Below, piece after piece: positions 23,144-32,297 of a stretch of DNA of 32,297 nucleotides (position 1 is the first letter of the stretch; each line of letters begins with the position of its first letter). Position numbers and translations under genes: made by a program. This DNA is from Priapulus caudatus. Its lineage: Eukaryota > Priapulida > Priapulimorpha > Priapulimorphida > Priapulidae. A model generated the notes under the pieces. It saw only the letters and a program-made list of their open reading frames with translations. It ran no database searches and was not told the DNA's origin. The DNA lies in NCBI RefSeq assembly GCF_000485595.1, contig NW_014577963.1, positions 52,658 to 84,954 on the forward strand. The letters run 5' to 3'.

Positions 23144-23847
23144 TACTATTCCAGTAGTAATACTATAGACTATAGTCAAGATAAGGTGCAGTGCCAAGTG
23201 CACAACCAGTGTTAATGTTTCATGACATTGGCACGGTTAGCTTAATGCAAATTTATCATTATAAGTAGTATTGATGAACATGCATATATTACGTGGTTAT
23301 ATAGTGTATCACAAGCTATATGTACAAGTGAGAAGAAGCTAAGTTGATAGTTGTAATATAAATGCTTAATGCTACAGTCTACAGATCATGCAATGATGCA
23401 CAAAAGTTATTTTGCTACAGTCGTCTTCTAATTTCTAGTTCTTCTTCAATGATTTACTCCTAATAGATGCTGGTCTCATATATACTGGGACTGGAAGTGG
23501 GGGGTGCATCAACAAAATAAGTGTGTAGTTGTCTGTGTGATGTGAGTGCAGGAAAAGAAAATTGATGGTGCAAAATGAGCTGAGAGTGAGGCTGGAGAAC
23601 GTGTGGACGAATGAGCACACAAGTGAAGAGCAAATTGTAGGTTAAGATGTTTCTATTTGTCATTGTACTAGCGGACTAGCACTAGCAGAGTAGCACACTA
23701 CTATTATTACTAGTTCTAGCCTAAGGAAAAGTTACTCAAACCTTTATGATCAGATGAGAATGTGCTGAACACATTTGGTATTGTGATTCTGAATTTTATT
23801 ATAATGCGAGGGTACACTATAGGCTTTCAGAAACACGACAGAGCAAG
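23144..23847 (+). promoter_or_regulatory. PSMD12 upstream region
   Basis: AT-rich sequence between the foldback element and the PSMD12 ATG; the promoter and 5' UTR must lie here unless the promoter is inside the transposon. AAGATGGC, a YY1-like core, overlaps the start codon at 23845-23852. No TATA box or proteasome-type ARE was convincingly seen. Confidence 0.3.
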
Positions 23848-26800
23848 ATGGCAGATGAAGGCCGTATACAGAAGATGGAGGTTGACTACACTACAGCGGT
23901 AGATGAGAAGATACCGGAGTGTGAAAAACTTGCACAGGTATTATGTTAGGCATTGATAAAAAAAATGGGCTCGGATATCTTCTTTTTGTGATTGCATGGA
24001 GCAGCATGGTATACAAGCATGAGCAATAGCATGTGCGAATGTGACGAATATGTAAAATATGGAAATGGAACATATTTTAACAGAAAAATGATTGCTTGTC
24101 TATAGTCCTTGTATTGGTGTTTAGGATGGGAAACTGACAGATGCCCTTGAGATTCTGATGTCCTTGGAGAAGCAAACTAGAACTGTAAGTCATATGTAGC
24201 CAGAAATGGTTTATTATTTCTCACTCATTGTTAGCTATAGTGAATTTCAGTTAGGGAATATCACAACACATTATCTTGGAAAATAAAATGGAAATCAGTG
24301 AGTATATAGATAGGCATTTAACTAAAAAAAAATGTAATATATAAAAATTCTTTTTATATGAAAATTATTTTTGCTGAAATCAGCATCTGGTAAATAATTT
24401 AATTTGAATGTAATGTTCAATTCTTTAACTGTAAACTCCTCACTGACTGTAAGTGTATTCAAATCCTTTCCGTACGTACAAAATGCTTGTATTTATAGGC
24501 CTCTGACATGCATTCTACCAGCAAGGTTCTCATAGCCCTTGTGAAGGTTTGCTTTGGACAAAAAGCTTGGACAGCTCTTAACGAACACATTGTCACACTA
24601 AGCAAGCGAAAGGGACAACCTAAACAGGTTTGCAATATTTTGTGTTGTGCATTTATATACGTTGCATATATGTGTAGGTAATAGTTTTCCAGTGAATAAG
24701 TCAATTTTTCGTATTTCAGGCGATTACAAAGATGGTACAGGAAGCGTGTACATATGTTGATCAGGTGGAAGATATGGAGACGAAACTGAAGCTTATAGAT
24801 ACATTAATTACTGTCACAAAAGGAAAGGTACATATTTAATTAAGTTATTTTGCACATAGAAATATTTTTCCAGCATTTCATTGTTGTCACTGGGGCATCC
24901 GCATTACACTAATAATCGACATCATTCTATGTTCAAAACATACTGGTGTAATATTTCTGTATATAAATAAAACAGTCGGTGTATAAGATGACTCTAGCAC
25001 ATTGTTGGTACTAAGAGAATAGGCATTTAAATTGTAGTTCTTTCCGAAATATTATTGATATTTTTCTTTGTTTTGCATTCTTAAATGCAGGTCTTACATT
25101 CCATCCGTATAATTGCCAGTCCGTTTTTCTCGTTCATTTACGCAAGGCAGCAGACACTCATTGGAGATAGATGCGTGTTGTAGTCGGGTGAGTGAGTGAG
25201 ATGCTGAGTGAGTGAGTGAGATGCTGAGTGAGTGAGTGAGATGCTGAGTGAGTGAGTGAAATGCTGAGTGAGTGAGTTGAGTGCGCCTTTCGTTTACGTT
25301 GTAGATCTATGTAGAGATTGAGCGCGCACGCCTCACTCACAAGCTGGCCATGATTAAGGAGAAGGAGGGAAACATTGCCGACGCCGCAACCATCCTGCAG
25401 GAGCTACAGGTACCCAGCAATCCCTCCGTGTTAGGCTGTACCGGGCGTGCCATCACCACACCGGCAGCGACTGTAAAAAATTCAGTGGTTGCACTGTGGG
25501 GAACGATAGTCGCAAGTGACATTAATGTTTTCTGCTGTGGTGCGTGGGAAAGTGTGACTGCTTTGACAAATTTAAAAGGCTAAAACATTTGTCTGTAGGT
25601 GGAAACCTTTGGCTCGATGGACAAGAAAGAGAAGGTGGAATTCATCATGGAGCAAATGCGTCTCGGATTGGCCCGCAAGGACTACATTCGCACATCTATT
25701 ATCAGCAAGAAAGTGTCCACCAAGTTTTTCGACGACGCGACTGAAGATGTAAATATTACTATTGCTAAGTGGTAGGCAAAGATAGAAAATTAACTTCTAA
25801 TCAAATCTCCCTCCCATGGAAAAGATGAAGTCCGCAGTCTGAAGTTAGTTTATAAACTATAGATTACAAAACAAATTACTGTGGTGTTTATTCTGACAAT
25901 GAAATGACCAGTAGTTTGGATAAACACGCGCACAACGTTGAATTAAATTCTGTACTCACAAGATCGCAGAGGTATGGACTCTCGGGAGAGTTGTCGGTAT
26001 TTTCCCGAAAAACTGTCAGCTTCTGTCAACTCGTATATCGTGGCTTCTTCATTGCGTTTAGGTGCAGCAACTGAAGTTGCGTTACTACAAGCTGATGATA
26101 GAGTTGGACTTACATGATTGCTCCTACCTGTCTGTCGCCAAGTACTATAAGGCTGTCTACGACACTCCGTGTATTCAAGCCGATGACACGAACCGTAACA
26201 AGGTGAGGTCTACTGCTCAGCTGCTGCTGCTGCTGGGAATGTAGACATGCTGCACTGTTGCATTTGTGGTTCTCAGAGATGCCAACCACTACGATTTATC
26301 CGTATTTTATACGAATTTCTATTCCTTTTGCACCACTACGACCAGTTTGTATCAAACTACGAATTTCACTGTAATGGAAAAAAAAAAAATTTTGTCAATT
26401 TATTGTCATTATTGACCCTCAGAATGCAGGAAATTGCATTTCAGAATCAAAAATTTCTCTGGGGGGCATGCCGGACCCCTCTAGCAAACTCAGGTCACTA
26501 CGTGACCCTCGAACTACTAATTTGATGGCCAGAAACTACAGATTGCTTCAAATATGTGTTGGCATCTCTGGGTTATACTTATAGTGGTTTGGTAGGTGGC
26601 TTGCCATCAGGCCATCGTGAAGGAAACCTAGAATTCAGGCTCGTCAATGTTTGTGCAATCGTGTGTAGCTCAGTGTCAGAATACATGTAGGAAGAAACTG
26701 TTGAAATGAATTAGATGGCTGGCTGTCAGGTAAAGTGTAGTAATGTAGATATCTCTTAGGTTGTGCAGTTACTTTGCTTGCTTATTTACAGGCACTGAAA

Positions 26801-28747
26801 TGCGTGATTCTTTATCTGGTGCTGGCGCCGTATGACAACGAACAATCGGACATGATCCACAGAATCAAGGAGGAGAAGAATCTGGAGAAAGTGCCTAGTT
26901 ATAGGTTGGCAGTCTTTTTTCTCACTTTCTTACAATAGGTGGCAACACGAGTATTATAATTTATAAGTGCCGGTATTTATTTATGTATGTGGTATATATA
27001 TATTAAAATATAATGATAAGCATATATTTATGGATTTGCACTGATGTTTGTGTGTATGCAGAAACTTTAATTTTGGAATTCATGGTGCATTTTTGGTGTT
27101 TAATTTAAAACAAAGGATTTATTTTGTGATGTGAAAAATGAATTTCAACAAATGCCCAAATTTTGTTGCATGTGAAAGTTTAGTCAATTATGTAGCACGT
27201 GCATTGATTTTCACAGAGACCTGCTCACTTGCTTCACAACACCGGAGGTGATGCGCTGGAGCCAGCTGTGTGAGATATACGAGACCCCGCTGAAGTCGGG
27301 CACTGCGGACGACCCACCCACCGATGTGTTTCAGGTTGACGACGAGGAGGGCACCAAGAGATGGAGCGATCTAAAGACCCGTGTAGTCGAGCATGTACGT
27401 ACAGCCGCGTTCTCACCCGCATCGCGCGATCCGGTCAGACTGTTACCGTCCACCGACTAGTTGCACGTACATACCCCTAGCGTGTTGTATGTTATAGGCA
27501 TCACGTCTGTGTCACTGTAGTAGAGCATGTACGTATAGCGGCCCACGTTCTCACCCGTCTCTCGCAATCCGGTCTGTTACCGTGCACCGACTAGTTGCAC
27601 GCAGCGTATTAGCCAGCGAGCCGTGCAGCCGTGATTTGCACGGTCAGTTTTGAAACTGCACGGCCAAAAATGTGTAACGCGGCCTAAAATATTGATCTAA
27701 AGCCGTGTACATTTGTAAAATTGCACTCCCAAATATTTTTTCTGCACTCCCACAATACTCATTCCTGGCTAATACCCTGGTTGGGCGTACATATCCCTAG
27801 CACGTCGTACGTATGTTACTGATATCACGTGTGTCACTCTCAACTGTATGTCATACGTCTAGGTAGTGCTGGGAGTCGGTCCAAAAATCCACGTCGATCG
27901 CGACGTGTGCCATACATCCATGCTTTTGCTGTACGCCATCTCCTTTGCTGTACGCTATCTCCTTTGCTGTACGCTATCTCCTTGGCTGTGACTCTTATGA
28001 TCGATGTAATACTTTCCAGCAGTTTGCTATGACGTTCACGTATCTGTGCATTCGTTGCAGAACATCCGGACAATGTCAAAGTACTACACGAAGATCAGAC
28101 TGTCGAGAATGGCACAGCTGTTGGATCTGTCTGGACAGGCAAGTGTCATGTTATCATTCTTCATGTGTTATTATTGTTTCACCATGTCTCTCACTGTTAC
28201 CAGGAGACTGAGACTTTTCTCTCTCTCTCTCTCTCTCTCTCGCTCACACACACACTCTCTCTCTCTCTCTCTCTCTCTCGCTCTCTCTCTCTCGCTCACA
28301 CTCTCTCTCTCTCTTTCTCTCTCGCTCGCTGTTGCTCTCCCCTGTCTCTCGCTCTCCCCCGTCTCTCTCTCTCTCTTTCTCTCTCTTTCCCTACTCTCTA
28401 TCGCTCTATGTTTATTGAGAAACTGACCTTCTATCTAGCTGTTATCAAGAGACCGAGTAATTACTCCCCTCCCCCTTCTATCGTCTTCTCTTCCTGTTCA
28501 ACGAGAAACTGACTGTAACTCTTGCCTTCGTCAGGAGACCGAGGAATTTCTCTCGAATCTCGTCACAATCGGAACGGTCTACGCGAAGATGGATCGTCTA
28601 GCGGGCGTCATCAACTTCGTGAAGGCCAAGGATGCGGACAGCATCCTCAACGACTGGTCGTTCAAGCTCAACACCCTCATGCAGACCGTCAACAACACGT
28701 GTCATCTCATCAACAAGGAAGAGATGGTGCATAAGCTTTCCGCGTGA
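23848..28747 (+). CDS. PSMD12: 26S proteasome non-ATPase regulatory subunit 12 (Rpn5)
   Basis: Eleven coding exons: 23848-23937, 24125-24184, 24499-24627, 24720-24827, 25305-25409, 25599-25748, 26062-26202, 26792-26904, 27217-27394, 28061-28138 and 28535-28747, 1365 nt, 454 aa (human 456). Rpn5 is a lid subunit: N-terminal helical repeats followed by a C-terminal PCI domain (about the last 150 residues), holding the lid together around the Rpn11 deubiquitinase. Family stretches include [39 protein letters not shown] and LNDWSFKLN, and it ends NKEEMVHKL. Intron 10 has a GC donor (CAG|GCAAGT). Introns 7 and 9 hold transposons, and introns 9 and 10 hold duplicated splice-site regions. Confidence 0.97.
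25187..25280. repeat. 20-bp tandem repeat in PSMD12 intron 4
   Basis: The unit GTGAGTGAGTGAGATGCTGA is repeated about four times, ending some 25 nt before the exon-5 acceptor. Each unit contains GTGAGT, identical to a strong 5' splice site. Confidence 0.85.
26274..26570. mobile_element. hAT-like MITE (297 bp) in PSMD12 intron 7
   Basis: Perfect 13 bp inverted ends CAGAGATGCCAAC and GTTGGCATCTCTG. The flanks are GTGGTTCT and GGTTATAC, only loosely alike, so the 8 bp duplication has decayed or the call is wrong in detail. The interior includes GGCATGCCGGACCCCTCTAG. Confidence 0.65.
27382..27838. repeat. 134-bp tandem duplication in PSMD12 intron 9, including the 5' splice site
   Basis: TGTAGTCGAGCATGTACG at 27382, spanning the exon-9 donor, recurs as TGTAGTAGAGCATGTACG at 27516. 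Similarity continues through CACCGACTAGTTGCAC and GTGTCACT. The second copy is split by a 178 bp hAT-like MITE at 27602-27779. The second GAGCAT|GTACGT is a decoy donor. Confidence 0.85.
27602..27779. mobile_element. hAT-like MITE (178 bp), inverted relative of the copy at 3141-3350
   Basis: It begins CAGCGTATTAGCCAGC and ends CTGGCTAATACCCTG. Reversed, it matches the 3141-3350 copy along most of its length, including GCACTCCCAAATATTTTTTC, with a length difference in the middle. Flanks are GTTGCACG (27594-27601) and GTTGGGCG (27780-27787), an 8 bp duplication with two changes. The upstream tandem copy shows the uninterrupted site, CTAGTTGCACGTACAT. Confidence 0.85.
28194..28534. repeat. degenerate copies of the exon-11 acceptor plus (CT)n tract in PSMD12 intron 10
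   Basis: The sequence at the true acceptor, CAGGAGACCGAGGAATTTCT (28532 on), is echoed by CCAGGAGACTGAGACTTTTC near 28199 and TCAAGAGACCGAGTAATTAC near 28444. Related GAGAAACTGAC segments lie at about 28418 and 28503. A long CT-rich microsatellite fills 28219-28402. This appears to be repeated local duplication followed by microsatellite growth. Confidence 0.75.
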
Positions 28748-29139
28748 GAGCCACGTGCGTGGTAACGATGCTTTGGCGTCGAGGCTGGGGCACACGCACA
28801 AAGAGGGGAGCGATGGTGGACAGGGGGATGCTGGTGGGGTGGCAGGAAGACCCCTGAGGAAGCTGAGAGTGAGAGACCGCGAGTATTTATGGCTGTATCG
28901 GGACACGGGCATGCAGTGCTGCTAGGATCAGTGTCGTACGCACGCTGCGTAGTTGTGCGTGATCGGAAAGCGTGCGCTTAGTGTTGCAAACAAGTGCGTT
29001 AGAAACGCTTGTGGTTCAATGAAGAGTGTTGGAAACACTTGGTGCATTCGAGCAATGCAGTAAAGTGATGCACATCTCCTGTTCGATGCGCTGTCGATAG
29101 GTCTTGAATTTTTTTGCCATGCTGTATATTACTCTTTAA

Positions 29140-29145
29140 AATAAA
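29140..29145 (+). terminator. PSMD12 poly(A) signal AATAAA
   Basis: An AATAAA about 390 nt after the PSMD12 stop, followed by a TG-rich stretch (GTGTATGATGTGACG). Confidence 0.75.
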
Positions 29146-29661
29146 GTGTATGATGTGACGAACTTTTATGTTTTTGAATCATCTTCACTGGTTGATTTTG
29201 CTTGTCTGCATTCTTAGATATTCTCAATGTCATATAATGTGATGTTGCTTAGATGATAAATATTTAATGTAACAATACATTTGTTATCATATATCAAATA
29301 TAACCTTCATTTATAAGTACTTAAAATAATAATATATTATAATATGTATTTTTTATATTATTATTTTAATTATATATAAAATAAAATGGGTATGGAAAAT
29401 AGAATATTGCGTATGTAAAATTAGTACATGAAAAGTAAGGTGACACGTGACATTTTACATCGTGCCCCATAGACCATATGTTATCCCAACTTATATATAA
29501 AACTATCACACGTATCTCGCAGACAACATTTAGTGTCTACACAGGCCTACACATGTTTAAACGTGAACGTATTTTTACTCTTAGTATAGTACTGTACTCA
29601 TACTCATAGTACTACGTTATAAGGGAAAGAGCGCGCTTGTATTCCCTGCAGGTAAAGCACG
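29146..29661. other. convergent intergenic region
   Basis: Very AT-rich sequence between the 3' ends of PSMD12 (plus) and the chitinase (minus). No AATAAA for the chitinase was found; ATTAAA variants (TTTAAT on plus) occur near 29267 and 29366. Nothing else recognised. Confidence 0.4.
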
Positions 29662-30914
29662 TTATCTCAGAGTTATGGGGTCCGCCTCCTGACATGTGCA
29701 GCGCTCTGCATAATTCTCCACGTCGAAATAGTAGATGCAGGTGTGCGTCTCTTCGTCAAACACAAGGAGGTCCTTGACTGGACAGTCGAGCAGGTAGACC
29801 TGTTGGAAGGGAGTTCCGTAGAACACGCACATGTAGAACTGTCCGCAGTGGTGAGGGTTGCGAAACGAACCGTTACCGGAACAAGTGAACGCCTGCTGCG
29901 CGCACTGCTTACCTCCCGGCTTCTTAGTCGGAAAGGGCGTGGTTTCGAAGGGCGTGGTCTCGAAGGGCGTGGTTTCGAATGGCGTGGTCTCGAAGGGCGT
30001 GGTCGGCAAGGGCGTGGTCTCGAAGGGCGTGGTCGAGTCGTTGTCGAGCCTCTGTGTGCCGCCGTCCGTGTCGCGTGTCGTGAAGGCGGAGGGGTCGGGC
30101 ATCGAGTCCTTGCGTGTGGACATCCCCCCGCTGCTGCTGCTGCTGGTGGTAGAGGGCGAGGCCGCATTAGTGGTCTTGTGCGTGGTTGACGGTGGCTGGA
30201 GCGAGTGTCTAGTGGACGAGCGGCGGCGCGGTCGCTGCGTAGTTGTTAGGCGCGGTCGCTGCGTGGTTGTTAGGGGCCGGGGTCGCCGCGTGGTTGTTCG
30301 GCGGGGTTGACGCGTGGTTGTTGGTGGCGGAGGCCGCCGGGTCGTGCTCCGCCTTCCATTTACGGTCGTCCTTTCCGGCATGCTCACCGACTGTAGCGGT
30401 AGCACCGTAGTTTGCGACGGCGTCGGCGTGGTCGTGGACTCGGTTGTTGACGTAGAGGTCATAGGTCGTAGAGCGGCGTTGATTGCCTGCAGTAGAGGAT
30501 ATTTGCCGCTGCCGCAGTGGCCGGTAAAGTCGTCAAAGTCCAGCGTCCATATGTAAGCGCCGGCTAATTCTATCTCCTCTACGAAGTCCATCTGAGAGAT
30601 AGAAAATAATGTGAATTTCGCGGTTGATCATCAGATTATAAGATTCTACACTATACACCAACTAACACTGCCTACAGTGACACATACCAGACACCATACA
30701 ATATAAACAATACACTATACGCTATACACTATAAACTACCTAACTAACTAGCAGGACCTTACACAATACAACAAACTAGTGGAAATGTTGGTTGCCTAAA
30801 CGGGTATTAAGAAGAACGATAGTCAATATCAGTGTCCTCCTTCGCCTACATTCATAAAATCAAGACCTTCATCAAGGGTCATAATGGTAATGCTGGGACC
30901 TAGAGATATATGTA

Positions 30915-30975
<61 letters not shown>

Positions 30976-32186
30976 GCTCTATATACTCATTTAGCTGTAG
31001 ACTTGATACATGTCATTGATACATGACGCCTCTCTCTCTCTGTTTGGCTTACCTTGTGTTGGATACTGACGGTATCGTCGTATCCCGTCCATGCACTGTC
31101 GGAGAACGCGTACGGAACTTGCTGTTCGGTGTCGAACACACGGGTGGAGGAGCCGTTACGCAGCTTGTCACACACCTGCTCAGGCAGATAACATAGTTAG
31201 CTACGACGGTGAACGGTTTCTCCAGCCCCGCGCAGCGAGCATAACAACTACGCACGCGCGCGCACACACACACACGCACGCACGCACACACGCGCGCGCG
31301 CATACACACACACATATATATAATTATATATATCAGGAGAATTTCGTCATTATTAACTCCTGATCAGGAGTTAATAATGACAAATTGTCATATAAATTGT
31401 CAATACAATGACAATATTTGTCATTATTAACTCCTGATATATATATATATATAAACGTCTGCAACGGAAACCCTGTAACACCACACCGAAGTAACATGCC
31501 TTGTTTTGCCGAGCGAGGCGCTCGAGTTATTAATAACCGACAAATAGAGAGATACGCAAACATCCTAATTACCGTAATTAATTAATTAATTACTACCTCA
31601 TAATAAGCCATGATTCCTTCGGTGACGGTGTACGGGGCCGCCGCACACGGCCCGCGCGCCGGTGCCGCTATCCCGTGCCCGCTGCCAGGAATCAGTCGGA
31701 AACAGCTCCCGTACGCTGCTATGCCGACCACGAGCTTCCCTGGAGGCGTGCCCTGCCTGATGTACTCGTCCACCGTCCATTTCTACGAAAATATTCGTTA
31801 TGTATGTAAGCGGTGTATGTGTAGGCCTGCACGCGCAGCAAAAATGTTCGGGAAGCGGTAAATCTTTGAATTTTTAAATATTATGTCTGCAGGTCATATT
31901 AAATTAAAAGAGTAAGCTCATATTTTACGTGATCTGCTGACGTCCTGCACTGTGAAACAGCGTTTAACGCATCTGCGCTATACTTATCGGATTCGTATAA
32001 CTACGCATGATTTGTGGATTGCGTCTTTGACGACTGCGTGTTATGAAGGACGGATATCTTACGAGATTCTCGGTTGATTCGAACGGGTTATCATCGCTTC
32101 GGGCCAGCAGAGGGGCGTTGTGGCCGGTGAAGGCCTCCCAGGGTCCGTGGTAGTCAAACGAACGAAGGTTGATGTAGTCTACGTGT
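29662..32186 (-). CDS. GH18 chitinase with mucin-like linker and C-terminal chitin-binding domain (5' part missing)
   Basis: Visible coding exons 32186-32063, 31782-31597, 31175-31053 and 30591-29662 encode the C-terminal ~453 residues; the gene continues off the right edge. Family landmarks in order: YINLRSFDYHGPWEAFTGHNAPL, here noted as FDYHG plus TGHNAPL; GTPPGKLVVGIAAYG; AAPYTVTEGIMAYYEVC; and AYIWTLDFDDF, whose Trp lines the substrate groove. The catalytic DxxDxDxE lies upstream of the window. A Thr/Pro/Arg-rich linker of about 190 residues follows, with TTTRRP and TTPFE repeats. A Cys-rich peritrophin-A-like domain (FTC...HHC...YMC...LDC...HTC) then ends in ITLR. Such enzymes are secreted and cut chitin; the tail tethers them to it. 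Confidence 0.93.
29930..30038 (-). repeat. in-frame 15-bp coding repeat (TTPFE) in the chitinase linker
   Basis: About seven 15 bp units of the type GGGCGTGGTCTCGAA (plus strand) encode TTPFE with LPTTP and FPT variants. The period is a multiple of three, so copy number can change without a frameshift. A second array at about 30190-30320 encodes TTTRRPR/TTTQRPR. Confidence 0.9.
30918..30974. repeat. (CT)n-(TA)n compound microsatellite in a chitinase intron
   Basis: A pure TC run followed directly by a pure TA run, in the intron upstream of the last exon. Confidence 0.9.
31322..31452. repeat. palindromic cluster with a perfect 36-bp palindrome in a chitinase intron
   Basis: Positions 31346-31381 read identically on both strands around the centre TGATCA (half-site GTCATTATTAACTCCTGA). 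A third copy, GTCATTATTAACTCCTGAT, lies at 31420-31438. The whole is bracketed by TATATATCAGGAG and CTCCTGATATATA. CA- and TA-repeats flank it (31250-31320 and 31437-31453). Confidence 0.85.
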
Positions 32187-32297
32187 CTGTGAAGTAGAAG
32201 CGTAGTATAGAGGCCTATATAGTATTTGTATAATACAGAGAGGTGTAGTGAACGTGTAGTATAGATGCACCCATGTATATATATATAAATAAATAAA

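Noticed and set aside
29743-30310. Plus-strand frames of ~150 residues with GRGLEGRG/VVSKGVVSKG repeats
   Set aside because: They are antisense of the chitinase TTPFE linker repeat.

Overview
This is a stretch of a metazoan nuclear genome. The genes are multi-exon with GT-AG introns and include orthologues of animal housekeeping genes. A multi-exon GH18 chitinase with a peritrophin-type tail, moderate GC, and many small inverted-repeat transposons and microsatellites point to an invertebrate, probably marine. I cannot name the species.

Five protein-coding genes could be rebuilt exon by exon, and for the four complete ones the coding length is divisible by three. From left to right: (1) a seven-coding-exon WD40 beta-propeller protein, minus strand, 1739-5139, 342 aa, no orthologue recognised; (2) ribosomal protein S9 (uS4), plus strand, 8844-10759, four coding exons, 193 aa; (3) a ZNF207/BuGZ orthologue, minus strand, 16673-21397, nine exons, 484 aa; (4) 26S proteasome subunit PSMD12/Rpn5, plus strand, 23848-28747, eleven exons, 454 aa; (5) the 3' end of a secreted chitinase, minus strand, 29662-32186, running off the right edge. 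PSMD12 and the chitinase converge. BuGZ and PSMD12 diverge across a 1.1 kb foldback transposon.

Two introns of RpS9 hold convincing snoRNA candidates: an H/ACA type in intron 2 and a C/D type in intron 3. About 1 kb beyond the BuGZ stop codon is a GC-rich block with four copies of a two-hairpin motif. Its flanking sequences are invariant and its stem changes by compensatory substitution. I recognise no known RNA class in it, and it is the most novel signal here.

The rest is largely transposon debris whose borders can be read from target-site duplications. Two foldback elements share termini and have 8-9 bp duplications (Mutator-like), each with a smaller foldback inside. Several hAT-like MITEs have 8 bp duplications; one landed exactly on a 3' splice site of the WD40 gene and duplicated it, and a relative sits in PSMD12 intron 9 beside its own empty site. 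There are also TTAA- and TA-flanked inverted-repeat elements, minisatellites and long CA/TG tracts. No transposase, virus, rRNA, tRNA or CRISPR was found.
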